From Halegenticoccus soli (GTDB lineage: Archaea; Halobacteriota; Halobacteria; Halobacteriales; Haloferacaceae), in assembly GCF_002844195.1 (NCBI RefSeq), contig NZ_PEND01000005.1, forward strand, positions 310,001-374,000: a DNA stretch of 64,000 nt, given 5' to 3'. The notes below the pieces were generated by a model. The model was not told the DNA's origin and did no database searches. It saw nothing but the letters and a program-made list of their open reading frames with translations. Shown one piece after another: positions 53,660 through 63,243 of this stretch (positions are counted from its first letter, which is position 1; every line of letters starts with the position of its first letter). The translations under genes were made by a program, and so were the position numbers.

Positions 53660-54676
53660 TCACTCAGCAGACCGCAGAAAGCGCCCGAGCACTTCGACCG
53701 TCGCCAGTTTCTCGAGGAGTCCGGTCGCGGTCGATTCGGGGAAGGCTTCGAGGCGCTTTCGGGCGGAGGTCAGGTGGAGTCGCGCCTGCCGTGGGACCGC
53801 CTCAGAAGCGTCGGAGGGCGCATCTCCGTCGGAGGAAAGAGCGTTCGAACCGGTCCCTGACGGCTTCATCGACAGAGGGGCGGACGGTTCGCGGAAGTCG
53901 TCGACAGATGGCGCCGACGGGGAGGGATACGAGCCCCCTCCTGAGTTCGAAGCGGTCGATCGGGAGGCGAAGTACTCGACTAATAACCGAAGTCCGTCGG
54001 CGAACGATTCGCCGAACGCCGCCGCCGCTTCGACCGTCCGGTCGTCACCCCCGCCGAGGAGCGCCCCGATCTCGGCGGCGACGTCCAGGAACGACCCGTG
54101 TCGAGGGAGGCGTCGTCCGGAACGAACAGCGTCAGTTATCTTCCCGGAGTCGACGGCCTCCGAAGACGAACTGACGTCCGCGGCTCGGGTCTCACAGACC
54201 TGCCGGGAAGCGGCCGCGAGCCGGCGCAGGTAGGCGCGTCTCACGTCGGGAGGGCAGTCAGTTTCCAACAGGAGTTCGAACGCCCGAGAGAGGAAGAAGT
54301 CGCCGATCAGGATCGTCTCGGAGACGTCTCGGGCGTCCTCCCCATACTGACCGCCAGCGGACCCCCGCGAACCGGCGGTCAGGCTTGCGTGGGTCGCCGC
54401 GTGGGCGTGCGCGAACTCGACGGCGAGCCCCGCGGGCGTGAACGACTGTGTGCCGTCCGACTCGACCGTTTCGAAAGCGCGACCGGATCGGACGGCCTCT
54501 GCTACGAGCAGGAGGATCAGAGCGCGAAGCCGCGGGCGAAAGTCGTCCGTGAGACGGCGGTAGGCGGTCGAATGGAACGGCATGGACGCGTCTTCCGAAG
54601 CGCGGGCTACCAACGCGGCGTCGACGGCCGCGAGTCGCGACCGCAGCCGATCCTCGTCGTCCGGATCGCTAGCCAT
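53660..54676 (-). CDS. Polyprenyl-synthase-fold protein without Asp-rich motifs
   Basis: A 338-residue, probably alpha-helical protein that resembles trans-prenyl diphosphate synthases: LRALILLLVAEAV, AGLAVEFAHAHAATHASL, DARDVSETILIGDFFLSRAFELL, RRAYLRRLAAASRQVCE and DVAAEIGALLGGGDDRTVE. Both Asp-rich motifs that bind Mg-pyrophosphate are missing: the first is replaced by HAHAATHAS near residues 90-98 and the second by FADGLRLLVEYFA. Residues ~240-300 are a Ser/Pro-rich insertion. It cannot be a normal synthase and may be a regulatory subunit or have another role. It lies next to glycosyltransferase genes. Confidence 0.6.
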   Translation of the reverse strand: MASDPDDEDRLRSRLAAVDAALVARASEDASMPFHSTAYRRLTDDFRPRLRALILLLVAEAVRSGRAFETVESDGTQSFTPAGLAVEFAHAHAATHASLTAGSRGSAGGQYGEDARDVSETILIGDFFLSRAFELLLETDCPPDVRRAYLRRLAAASRQVCETRAADVSSSSEAVDSGKITDAVRSGRRLPRHGSFLDVAAEIGALLGGGDDRTVEAAAAFGESFADGLRLLVEYFASRSTASNSGGGSYPSPSAPSVDDFREPSAPLSMKPSGTGSNALSSDGDAPSDASEAVPRQARLHLTSARKRLEAFPESTATGLLEKLATVEVLGRFLRSAE

Positions 54677-54797
54677 TCGTTACTGTGTGTCCCGGTAGCA
54701 CATCCATTACTGTTTGGGTCGGGGTATCTCGCTTCGACGCGCGAGTCGGTGCGGCGCGTCGGCGCGATCGTCGTGGCGCGTTGAGGGGGATCGTAAG

Positions 54798-55949
54798 CTA
54801 CCAGTTTCCGGCGACGGCGCGCTCGTAAACCGACTCGGCGCGATCCGCGACGCTGTCCCAGTCGTACATCTCTGCACGTTCCAGCGGCGACGTGGCCGGT
54901 TCGACCCCGTCCAGAGCTCGATCCAGCGCGTCTGCGAGCTCGTCCGTCGTTGGCTCGACGAGAAACCCGGCGTCGCCTATCACTTCGCCCGCCGCGGAGT
55001 CCGGGTGCGACGCCGCGATGACGGTGCAATCGGCCGCCATCGCCTCCGCGAACGTGATGCCGAACCCCTCGCGCGTGGACGGCGAGGCGAACACACGCGC
55101 GGCGCGCATGTGCCCGAGGACGTCCTCGTACTCGTCGAGGAACCCGAGGAACGTCACCCGGTCCGCGTGATCGAGGCGGTCGGCGCGAGCCCGGAGTCGC
55201 TCCGCCTCCGGTCCGTCGCCGATGACGCCGAGGGTGGCATCGTGTCGGTCGGCGATCGAGTCGAAGGCGTCGAGCAGGAGGTCGACGTTCTTGTGTTCGA
55301 TCAGCCGGCCGGCGAAGAGGACGTCGTAGTGTTCTTGGTCGTTCTCTTCCGGGAAGGGAGCCTTACGGACCTGTTCCGCATCCATACCGGTCGGAACGAT
55401 TTCGATGGAGTCGCGGGCGGGGCCGATTTCGGCGAGCCGATCGGCCGTGAGCTCCGAGATAGCGACCGGATGCTGGGGGACGCGCGCCGTGAACCGCTCT
55501 GTGAATTTTCCGAACGGGGAGAGAGAGCCGAGGTACTCGTCCCAGTACGCGCGCCAGACCTCCAACCACGTGGTAACGAGAGGCGTGTCGGTACCGAGCG
55601 TCGCAAGCTTGGACGAAAGGACGGGGAAGTAAGGGAAGACGGACGCGACGACTAAATCGTGGTCACGCGCATCGAGGCGGTTCCGGAGAGGCGGTGCGAG
55701 ACGGGCCGCAAAGTCGATCGCTTCCGTGATTGAGCGACGGTCATCGGCGTACAGTTCGGCCGCCGGTGCGACGGCTCTGAGCGTCATTCCGTCGTGAGTG
55801 ATCTCCTCTGGCCCCTCCCAGTAGTGCCGACCGTAGATCGTGACGTCGTGCCCTCGGTCGGAAAGGCGCGTTCCGATTTCGTGTATCCGTTTTTCCGCGC
55901 CGCCTTTCACGAAGGGGTAGACGACGTTCGAAACGTAGGCGACATCCAT
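54798..55949 (-). CDS. GT4-family glycosyltransferase
   Basis: A 383-residue GT-B enzyme. The N-terminal acceptor domain begins VAYVSNVVYPFVKGGAEKRI, the donor domain has VLFAGRLIEHKNVDLLLDAF and the EX7E motif appears in TREGFGITFAEAMAADCTV. It transfers a sugar from a nucleotide or lipid-linked donor in assembly of a surface glycan. It is divergent from the phosphatase-superfamily gene at 56058. Confidence 0.93.
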   Translation of the reverse strand: MDVAYVSNVVYPFVKGGAEKRIHEIGTRLSDRGHDVTIYGRHYWEGPEEITHDGMTLRAVAPAAELYADDRRSITEAIDFAARLAPPLRNRLDARDHDLVVASVFPYFPVLSSKLATLGTDTPLVTTWLEVWRAYWDEYLGSLSPFGKFTERFTARVPQHPVAISELTADRLAEIGPARDSIEIVPTGMDAEQVRKAPFPEENDQEHYDVLFAGRLIEHKNVDLLLDAFDSIADRHDATLGVIGDGPEAERLRARADRLDHADRVTFLGFLDEYEDVLGHMRAARVFASPSTREGFGITFAEAMAADCTVIAASHPDSAAGEVIGDAGFLVEPTTDELADALDRALDGVEPATSPLERAEMYDWDSVADRAESVYERAVAGNW

Positions 55950-56027
55950 CTGTGCACTACTATTGATCGAGGCTGCGTAATTAGCTTTCAGGTCTTAATT
56001 TTTGCTCGCATTGTAGAACCCAAAACG

Positions 56028-56035
56028 ATTTATCG
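56028..56035 (+). promoter_or_regulatory. TATA box of the 56058-58414 operon
   Basis: GATTTATC about 27 nt upstream of the ATG at 56058 fits a leaderless start. Confidence 0.5.
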
Positions 56036-56057
56036 CTAAACGGTTTGGTGGTCAATA

Positions 56058-57338
56058 ATGAGTGGGCTCACTCGGAACGTCATCCTTCTCAGCGCAGATG
56101 CGCTACGTGCAGATCACCTCTCTTGCTACGGATACGATCGAGAAACGTCACCGAACATCGACCGATTCGCCTCGGAAAACGTCCAACTCCTAAACGCGTA
56201 TAGCGCAAGTTCGCACACGCGGGAGGCGGTCCCAGCACTGTTGACCGGACGGTATCCTGACGAGGCGATCGACGAGAAGTATCACTTGGACGCTCCGACA
56301 GTGGCCACCTATCTGAAGAGCGAGGGATATGCGACCGCAGGATTCCACTCGAACCCGTTCGTGTCGCGCGCGTATGGATACGATAGAGACTTCGACGTGT
56401 TCGACGACGACCTGCATCTCGGCAAACACAAGATCATCGCCCTCGCGCAACGGGCGTTGGACAAGCTGCGCAACCGCCACTACGCCCGGGCGTCCGAGAT
56501 CAACGAGCGCTCTCTCGACTGGATCGACTCGCTTGACGGTGGCCAGCCGTTCTTCCTGTGGAACCACTACATGGATCCGCACGGGCCCTACGAACCGATC
56601 GACGCGTACAGAAAACGGTTTCACGACGAGCCCGTATCGGACAAGCACGCTCAGAACCTCTACAAGCGTGCAATCCGTGACCCCGGTTCGATAAGTGACG
56701 AAGAACGCGAGACGCTCATCAATCTCTACGACGCGGAAATCCGCTACACGGACGAACACGTCGGCGCGTTCCTCGACGCGCTCGCGGACAGAGACCTTCT
56801 CGACGAGTCCGCCGTGATTTTTACCGCGGACCACGGCGATGCGTTCGGCGAGCACGGGTACTACGAGCATCCGCGCTATCTCCACGACGAACTAACCCGC
56901 GTTCCGCTGTTGATCAAGCATCCCGAAGTGAGCGAAGCGACCGTAACCCACGCTGCAAGTACCGTCGACGTGCTTCCGACGATTCTCTCGGTGGTGAACG
57001 CCGATCCGGAGGGACTTCCCGGTGAGCCGCTCGTACCGCTCGCCTCCGAGGATCTCGAAGATCGGGCGATCTTCTGTCAGGCCCGCGGTGAAGGTCAAGA
57101 TAGCGCCGTTCGGCGGTTCCGAGCATGCTCGATCGCCGGGTCGGCGTTCGCCGACGCTCGAGTATCCGGCAGCGAAATCGAGCTCACGAATCAGAAGGGT
57201 AACGCGGTACTCAGCGAGAGGCTGTCCGACCACATCGCTTCGCGCATAGCCGAGTTCAAACCGATCGAGAAACGCACCGAAGAACAGGAGACGAAGGCAA
57301 TCAACGACCGGCTCGAAGCGTTAGGGTACAAAGAATGA
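56058..57338 (+). CDS. Alkaline-phosphatase-superfamily ('sulfatase-like') enzyme
   Basis: A 426-residue protein with a sulfatase fold: metal-binding LLSADALRADHLSCYGYDRE at the start and FTADHGDAFGEHGYYEHP near the end. At the nucleophile position, aligned with the formylglycine Cys of CxPSR sulfatases, it has Thr54 (SSHTREAVPALLTG), so it is not a formylglycine sulfatase. Thr nucleophiles occur in phosphoglycerol and phosphoethanolamine transferases. It ends DRLEALGYKE, a tail shared with other proteins nearby. No membrane anchor or signal is evident. It overlaps the following glycosyltransferase gene by 4 nt. Confidence 0.85.
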   Translation: MSGLTRNVILLSADALRADHLSCYGYDRETSPNIDRFASENVQLLNAYSASSHTREAVPALLTGRYPDEAIDEKYHLDAPTVATYLKSEGYATAGFHSNPFVSRAYGYDRDFDVFDDDLHLGKHKIIALAQRALDKLRNRHYARASEINERSLDWIDSLDGGQPFFLWNHYMDPHGPYEPIDAYRKRFHDEPVSDKHAQNLYKRAIRDPGSISDEERETLINLYDAEIRYTDEHVGAFLDALADRDLLDESAVIFTADHGDAFGEHGYYEHPRYLHDELTRVPLLIKHPEVSEATVTHAASTVDVLPTILSVVNADPEGLPGEPLVPLASEDLEDRAIFCQARGEGQDSAVRRFRACSIAGSAFADARVSGSEIELTNQKGNAVLSERLSDHIASRIAEFKPIEKRTEEQETKAINDRLEALGYKE

Positions 57339-58414
57339 CCAAGGTTGGCATCAACGCGCGGACCTTCTCGGTGGACGAGCCGGGCGGCGCTGTCCAAGCA
57401 GCGATCAACGTGACCCGGGAGATACTTTCAGACGATTCAGTGGAGGTAATCCTCTTCGGACACCGGTCGGTAGCCGATCTGTTTCCCGACGCCCCAGTGG
57501 ACAGCAGTTTCTATCCTCGCAGTTCTCAACTCTACGGGCTGTTCTGGGAGCGAACCGCCCTGCCCTATCTCACCAAGAAACACGACCTCGACGTCCTCTA
57601 CTGCCCCAACGGTAACGGGCCTCTACGCCCCGTGTCATGTCCCGTCGTGATGTCAATCATGGACGTCAACGCGCAGAAAGGGATGTCGAGCGGCGTCCAC
57701 CAGCTGTATCGTAAGCTAGCTGTTCCCCCCGCCGCGCGGGCGGCGGAAAACATTATCACTATCTCGAATTTCTCGAAGCGGGAAATCGAAACCACGCTGA
57801 GCCTACCGGGGTCGAAAATCCGCGTCGTCTACCCGGGGTTGAAATCTGTCTATCTAGATGACGTCCCTGCCACTGAGTGTGACCTTCCGGACGAGTACAT
57901 TCTGTACGTCGGCGCGTTGAATCCTCGAAAGAACGTCTCGGGGCTCATACGTGCGTATCGGAGATTGAAGGACGAAATTCCGCACAAGTTGGTACTCATC
58001 GGACCGGGGAATCACGCGATATTTAAAAACCTGAATATCGAGGAATCAGACGATATCGTTCGTCCGGGATACCTCACCGAACGGGAGCTGAAATTCGCGT
58101 ACGCGAACGCGGATGCGTTCGTTTTCCCGTCGCACTACGAGGGGTTCGGACTGCCGCCCTTAGAAGCGATGGCCTGTGGGACGCCAGTAGTTGCGTCGCG
58201 GGCTACAGCGTTGCCGGAGGTGCTGGGCGACGCGGCCGAACTGGTCGATTCGAGCAGTGTCGACGCTATCGCAGAGGGCATCGAACGAGTTCTCACGGAC
58301 CCTGAATACTCCCAGTTACTCGTCGAAAAGGGACGAGAACGCGCGGGACTGTACACGTGGGAGAAAGCGGGTCGTCAGACGTTGGCCGTGTTAAAGGCCG
58401 CCCGAAACCAATAG
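57335..58414 (+). CDS. GT4-family glycosyltransferase
   Basis: A 359-residue GT-B enzyme: INARTFSVDEPGGAVQAAIN at the start, YILYVGALNPRKNVSGLIRA in the donor domain and the EX7E motif in YEGFGLPPLEAMACGTPVVA. It starts in the stop of the phosphatase-superfamily gene (ATGA), suggesting that the two act in the same pathway, perhaps adding a sugar and a phospho-substituent to one polymer. Confidence 0.93.
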   Translation: MTKVGINARTFSVDEPGGAVQAAINVTREILSDDSVEVILFGHRSVADLFPDAPVDSSFYPRSSQLYGLFWERTALPYLTKKHDLDVLYCPNGNGPLRPVSCPVVMSIMDVNAQKGMSSGVHQLYRKLAVPPAARAAENIITISNFSKREIETTLSLPGSKIRVVYPGLKSVYLDDVPATECDLPDEYILYVGALNPRKNVSGLIRAYRRLKDEIPHKLVLIGPGNHAIFKNLNIEESDDIVRPGYLTERELKFAYANADAFVFPSHYEGFGLPPLEAMACGTPVVASRATALPEVLGDAAELVDSSSVDAIAEGIERVLTDPEYSQLLVEKGRERAGLYTWEKAGRQTLAVLKAARNQ

Positions 58415-58451
58415 GATACACCGATCCAGAGTATCTCCCAGAACGAAGCTC

Positions 58452-58715
58452 TCACTCGAGGTATCCTAAGTCGCGAAGGTGGCTCTGCGCCGAATTAGAA
58501 AGTTCGACTGAAACGTCCGGTCGATCCTCGCTAGCGTTTTTCAGCCGCTCTATCTGGCGTTTCGCCTCCTTGCACGAACAAGGAGGGATCCCGTAAGAAG
58601 AGTACGCAGGAAAATAGGACGAAACGGACGAAAGGGCGTGGTTTCGGACGAAATGGCGCTTAGCTCTATCGATAGGTCGATCAAGAATTCGGGCTAGCCA
58701 GTTTCGTAAATTCAA
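58452..58715 (-). CDS. Small protein with RLxxLGYL-like tail, or end of a decayed gene
   Basis: An 87-residue frame with a TTG start (NLRNWLARILDRPIDRAKRH...). Its last residues are SHLRDLGYLE, the same tail as in the phosphatase-superfamily proteins of this region. It contains a CSC pair in PPCSCKEAKRQIERL. It begins 39 nt after the stop of the 58755 gene on the same strand. It may be a genuine partner protein or the surviving C-terminus of a deleted sulfatase-like gene. Base composition is intermediate. Confidence 0.5.
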   Translation of the reverse strand: MNLRNWLARILDRPIDRAKRHFVRNHALSSVSSYFPAYSSYGIPPCSCKEAKRQIERLKNASEDRPDVSVELSNSAQSHLRDLGYLE

Positions 58716-58754
58716 AATATTAGGTGTATGACTACACGATATTCAGAATACCTA

Positions 58755-60194
58755 TCAGATATATCCCAAATCTTTCAGTCGCTGTCGGCTTTCACCATCT
58801 ATCTCAACTGAATCAGATTCATGAGATTGGATAGCATCGAATTTCTCATCAAGTATACTACTGAAGTGGTCCTGTCTTTCTACGTCTTCACCGCACTCGT
58901 TTGATTCGTATTGGTCTACGGTAAGATCGAATAATTCCGTTGAGCCATCAGAATATTCAATGTACTTCCAATGTTTATCACGGACAGATTGGATGCTTCG
59001 ATCTAATCTTTGCGTAGGAACATTGGACCCTACTTTCCCCTTTAGTGAATCCATAGATGGCTGTGGTGTTATATACTGAGCAAAGACGTACTCTCGTGAT
59101 TGACGCGGAAGCGGCGTTTTCGAGACGGTAGCCGGCAGTGTGTCTGTTGATACTCCTGCTGCATCAAGCAACGTAGGATAGAGGTCTCTCGTCTCAATCA
59201 AATCATCACAAGTATCTGCGTCGAACCGTTTAGGGAACCTGATAATCAAGGGAACATTCAATAGCGTTTCATAGAGACAATACTGATGGTCCATCAGTCC
59301 GTGTTCGCCAATGTTCTCTCCGTGGTCACCGACAATAACGATCATCGTCTCCTCCAATATGCCTTCGTCCTTTAGAACCTGGAAGAGACGTGAGAGCTGT
59401 GTATCAAGATACGCTAGTTCGGCACGGTAAAGGCCACGTAAGATTTTGAAGTCATTTTCATCCATTTCGATGGTTCCAGCGATGTAAGCCCACGGATCCT
59501 GATTCGTTTCAGCGATACGTTCTACAGCTATGTCTGGTAGCTGCGCTTCGACAAATTCACGGGGAGGTCTATATGGGAGGTGTGGTTCAATGTAATTGAG
59601 GAACAGGAAGAATGGTACATTTTTTTGATTTACTTGCTTCATCCAATTTACCGCGCGATTGGTGATCCGTTTAGCTCCGTCATCAGCTTCACTGCTCATT
59701 TTTCTCTTTATCGCCGAAAACATCACTGAAGGGAAACTCGCCACAGACGACTGCTCCCAGAGAGCTTTGATTTTCTCCACTAGCGAATCAGCTCTCACAG
59801 CAGCAGTCAAATCTACTTCGCTCCACCCAGCGTTCCACCTCATAGAGAAATCCTCGAACCCCCGGTCAAAACCAAACACCGGACTAATCCACGGATTAGC
59901 CGAAATGCCAGCTGTTCGGTATCCTCTCTGAGAAAGCTGTTCCGCCAAAGGAGAAACTGAGGGAGTAAATTCACGAGAGTTAGCGTGCGTCCCGTGGTCA
60001 CTTGTATACTGGCCTGTGAAAATCGATGCGTGAGAGGGTAACGTCCACGGGGCAACTGAGCTGGCGTTTGTATAAACCGTTCCTTCATCAGCGACACGTT
60101 TCATAGCCGGCATTAGGCCAGATTCGAGGCCTGACAAGACCGTTCTCGATCGGGCAGTGTCTAATACTATAAGTAGAACGTTCGGTACAGACAT
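58755..60194 (-). CDS. Alkaline-phosphatase-superfamily ('sulfatase-like') enzyme
   Basis: A 479-residue protein. It has the metal Asp in VLLIVLDTARSRTVLSG, Thr51 at the nucleophile position (APWTLPSHASIFTGQY) and metal ligands in IVGDHGENIGEHGLMDH. Other family marks are YRTAGISANPWISPVFGFDR and FFLFLNYIEPHLPY. The Thr argues against a formylglycine sulfatase and for phosphodiester or phosphotransferase chemistry. The C-terminus is RQRLKDLGYI. GC is clearly lower than in the left 50 kb. Confidence 0.87.
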   Translation of the reverse strand: MSVPNVLLIVLDTARSRTVLSGLESGLMPAMKRVADEGTVYTNASSVAPWTLPSHASIFTGQYTSDHGTHANSREFTPSVSPLAEQLSQRGYRTAGISANPWISPVFGFDRGFEDFSMRWNAGWSEVDLTAAVRADSLVEKIKALWEQSSVASFPSVMFSAIKRKMSSEADDGAKRITNRAVNWMKQVNQKNVPFFLFLNYIEPHLPYRPPREFVEAQLPDIAVERIAETNQDPWAYIAGTIEMDENDFKILRGLYRAELAYLDTQLSRLFQVLKDEGILEETMIVIVGDHGENIGEHGLMDHQYCLYETLLNVPLIIRFPKRFDADTCDDLIETRDLYPTLLDAAGVSTDTLPATVSKTPLPRQSREYVFAQYITPQPSMDSLKGKVGSNVPTQRLDRSIQSVRDKHWKYIEYSDGSTELFDLTVDQYESNECGEDVERQDHFSSILDEKFDAIQSHESDSVEIDGESRQRLKDLGYI

Positions 60195-60437
60195 AGGTAA
60201 TCGTTCGGCACCGCTAACTTAGTTTTTTTCTTTATTGATTGAATCATTGAAGATTATCTTCTATGAAGGCTCGGTCTTGCGTCAGGGCAGATTTAGCTAA
60301 CACAGTCATATCAGTAACAAAAAGAGTCGGTTAGTCCCCTCCCTTTGAATCCTGCAGGGAAGGCCGGTCAAGTGTTCTCAGTTTGAATCAATATAGAGAA
60401 AAGACTAAGTACGAAAATCCACGAAATAGAGTAACTA

Positions 60438-61649
60438 ATGGTGAAAATTTGTCTTGTTAATTCATTGTTCCCGCCAGATATGCATGGAGGGGCTGAAAAC
60501 TACGTTCTACGGACAGCTAAAGAGCTTCAACGGCAAAACCACGAGGTATCTGTAATTACAACGAAGACCTTTGAGAGCACAGGTTCGTTACAACCTGAAA
60601 AGGAAAGATACGAAGGGGTTAAGGTTTGGAGGTTTTATCCTGCTAATCTTTCGCATCGAAGTGATGGTACTGGTAAAAACATCTTTGGGAAGGGTATCTG
60701 GCATCAGATCGACACAATCAATCCTCACTCAGCATACACCGTCGGCAAACTTCTTGACCGCATCAACCCGGATATCGTCCACACAAATAACTTAGTAGGA
60801 ATATCACCCACCGTAGCTCAAGCGATTCAGCAACGGAACGTACGTCACGTACATTCACTTCACGATTACAGTCTTCTCTGTCCGAAAAGCAATCTGCTCC
60901 GCGAGCGCACAGCACCCGACGATGAACTCACTGTCTGTGAGGATCCTCCCTTGCCTTGTAAGTTACTTGCAAAAGAAAAAAAGCTCGCTATTGGATCACC
61001 AGATGTTGTGACGGGTCCGAGTAAACACGTTCTCGATGTCCATCGAGAGCACGGGTTCTTTGAGGGAGTGAGAGCGGTACGAGTGAGACTTGGAATCCAA
61101 AACGTCGAACCTGAACCTCCTGGGACGCCGGAACAACCATCTGTACTCTATGTGGGTAAGCAATTGCGAGCAAAGGGACTTGACACTCTTTTCGACGCCG
61201 CAAAGGAATTACCTGGTGTGACTGTTCACATTTGTGGGACAGGACCTTACGACGACGTTGTTAGATCACGAGCAAAAGAGACCAGTAATGTCGTCTACCA
61301 TGGGTTTGTTTCTGACGATAGATTAAATCGTCTACGAAGAAAAGTTAGTGCCGCAGTCGTTCCGTCAATCTGGATGGAAAACTCCCCTATGACCATCTAT
61401 GAGAGCTTCGCAGCGGGTCTGCCAGTTATCGGTAGCAATATTGGTGGAATCCCGGAGCTAATTTCCCAAGGGGAAACGGGGTACCTCTTTGAGCCAGGGA
61501 ATGCTAAACAGCTCAGTGAAGCAATCAGCACCCTTATCTTCGAGACAGGTGAAATTGGAGAAATGCAACGAAGTGCGATAGAGTGGGCCCGAGATCATAC
61601 TGTCGAGTCACACGTTAAAAAGCTGGTTAGTGAGATTTACGAACATTAG
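60438..61649 (+). CDS. GT4-family glycosyltransferase
   Basis: A 403-residue GT-B enzyme: CLVNSLFPPDMHGGAENYVL at the start, VLYVGKQLRAKGLDTLFDAA in the donor domain and the EX7E-like motif in WMENSPMTIYESFAAGLPVI. An HXXXD-like HSLHDYSLLCP lies near residue 140, and several cysteines are present in CEDPPLPCKLL. It likely adds a sugar to a lipid-linked or surface polymer. Confidence 0.93.
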   Translation: MVKICLVNSLFPPDMHGGAENYVLRTAKELQRQNHEVSVITTKTFESTGSLQPEKERYEGVKVWRFYPANLSHRSDGTGKNIFGKGIWHQIDTINPHSAYTVGKLLDRINPDIVHTNNLVGISPTVAQAIQQRNVRHVHSLHDYSLLCPKSNLLRERTAPDDELTVCEDPPLPCKLLAKEKKLAIGSPDVVTGPSKHVLDVHREHGFFEGVRAVRVRLGIQNVEPEPPGTPEQPSVLYVGKQLRAKGLDTLFDAAKELPGVTVHICGTGPYDDVVRSRAKETSNVVYHGFVSDDRLNRLRRKVSAAVVPSIWMENSPMTIYESFAAGLPVIGSNIGGIPELISQGETGYLFEPGNAKQLSEAISTLIFETGEIGEMQRSAIEWARDHTVESHVKKLVSEIYEH

Positions 61650-61795
61650 CTGCCCACAAATAAATAAGAACAATCAGGAATGCCAAGGCGTATTCAATGC
61701 ATTGTAGTAATGAGAACAATAACACGTAATAAGATATAAATCTACTTCCTTGTTAATCTAGAAAAGTCTATAGGGGACACAGAATATCACCTAAT

Positions 61796-62716
61796 ATGGG
61801 AAAAGTAACAAGGTGGGCGGCCGAATCAATCAATGCAATTCGAACTCGTGGTTTCAGGGGATTAGCCGATGCAGCGAGGCCGGTCTATAGAAAGGCGCTT
61901 CATCAAACGCTACCACTGTCAGGGGGAGAACCAATCTACGCTAGGGATTGGGACTTACTTATTGTCCTTGATGCTTGCCGTCTTGATCTATTTCAAGAAG
62001 TTGCGGGTGAGTACGACTATATTCCGTCAGTGGATGAATTTCGTTCGCTTGATTCCATGACGAAGCACTGGATGTTACGCAATTTTACGCCAGCCCACGC
62101 AGACGAGATGAGCGAGACGGCTTATGTATGCGGGAATCCGTTCTCTGAGGAGGTACTGAAAGCCTCAGACTTTGCTCTTTTAGATGAAGTTTGGAGGTAT
62201 GCATGGAGCGCCGACCTCGGAACACTACCGCCTCGTCCGATAACAGACCGAACGATCAACGTCGCGCGTGAACACAATCCGGGTCGAATAATCGCACACT
62301 ACATGCAACCCCATTGCCCATTTATCAGTGCAAATAACGACTATAATCAAAAGAAAGTTGAAAAATGGGGTGCTCAAGGAACAGATGTCTGGCACCAGCT
62401 TGAAGCTGGGGAAGTTGACCAAGAACAAGTATGGCGAGACTACCGTCAAAACCTTCGGTACGTACTTGATGATCTCGAACTACTTTTGGAAAACATTGAT
62501 GCTAATCAAGTGGTAATCACATCGGACCACGGTAACGCACTCGGTGAATGGGGACTTTATGGCCATCCGATTCACATGCCGTTCAAATGTTTACGGAACG
62601 TCCCATGGGTAGAAACTACCGCAAAAAATGCCGGAACTCACGTTCCAGAAACCTATCGCAAGAGTGAGGTGGAAGTAGATACGCAAGAACGACTTGAATC
62701 ACTTGGATACCTGTAA
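61796..62716 (+). CDS. Short alkaline-phosphatase-superfamily protein with LGYL tail
   Basis: A 306-residue, reduced member of the superfamily. The first metal site is DWDLLIVLDACRLDLFQE (Asp59), the second is VVITSDHGNALGEWGLYGHP. The nucleophile region is altered (SLDSMTKHWMLRNF, candidates Ser87 or Thr89) and the usual LLTG is missing. It ends QERLESLGYL. It could act on glycan substituents or be a non-catalytic relative. AT-rich, as are its neighbours. Confidence 0.8.
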   Translation: MGKVTRWAAESINAIRTRGFRGLADAARPVYRKALHQTLPLSGGEPIYARDWDLLIVLDACRLDLFQEVAGEYDYIPSVDEFRSLDSMTKHWMLRNFTPAHADEMSETAYVCGNPFSEEVLKASDFALLDEVWRYAWSADLGTLPPRPITDRTINVAREHNPGRIIAHYMQPHCPFISANNDYNQKKVEKWGAQGTDVWHQLEAGEVDQEQVWRDYRQNLRYVLDDLELLLENIDANQVVITSDHGNALGEWGLYGHPIHMPFKCLRNVPWVETTAKNAGTHVPETYRKSEVEVDTQERLESLGYL

Positions 62717-63018
62717 GGGAATAGATTTCCGAAACCTCTCTTCGATTATCCCCCTTCTTTAATAATGCGACAGCTGGTCAAATAACGCATAATATCTGTC
62801 TGCTCATAGTTCTGAGCCTTGGTAACACGAACAAATAACGTTTGAGCGACGCGGAGGTTGGTATGAAATGTCTTGAAGGCGCTAACTGAGAAAAGATCAC
62901 TATCTGAGGTTGAGGGAGAAGGGTCCTCAAGTTACTAGTTGAAGACGATTCATTGACATCCCAGTGAGAGTGCTTTTAATAAGAGTAATTTTAAGTATAA
63001 GAAGAGCCATTTGAAGTT
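62717..63018. other. AT-rich gap with an orphan minus-strand reading frame
   Basis: A 62-codon frame without a start codon runs on the minus strand from 62931 to 62746. It encodes FKTFHTNLRVAQTLFVRVTK and MRYLTSCRIIKEGG before a stop. It is probably the C-terminal remnant of a lost gene. I do not recognise the family. Confidence 0.4.
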
Positions 63019-63228
63019 GTGAACGAAGAGATAGAGATTCCTGAGAGTATTATAAACAAAATAAAGGGAAGAGTAGAAAAAACTGATTTCGAAACTGTTG
63101 AGGAATATGTGATATATGTTCTGACTGAGGCGCTTTCTGTAGCGGAGAAAGCGGGCGAAGATGACGCCCATTTAACTGAACACGATGAAATCGAAGATCG
63201 GCTAAAAACACTCGGATATTTGAATTAG
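63019..63228 (+). CDS. Small RHH-like protein ending in RLKTLGYLN
   Basis: A 69-residue protein with a GTG start (NEEIEIPESIINKIKGRVEK). The N-terminal part, including FETVEEYVIYVLTEAL, looks like a ribbon-helix-helix or dimerisation fold. An acidic linker follows, and the last residues EDRLKTLGYLN match the tail of the nearby phosphatase-superfamily enzymes. It is 15 nt upstream of such a gene and so almost certainly co-transcribed with it. A role as partner, adaptor or regulator is inference. Confidence 0.7.
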   Translation: MNEEIEIPESIINKIKGRVEKTDFETVEEYVIYVLTEALSVAEKAGEDDAHLTEHDEIEDRLKTLGYLN

Positions 63229-63243
63229 GAGACAACAATATAA

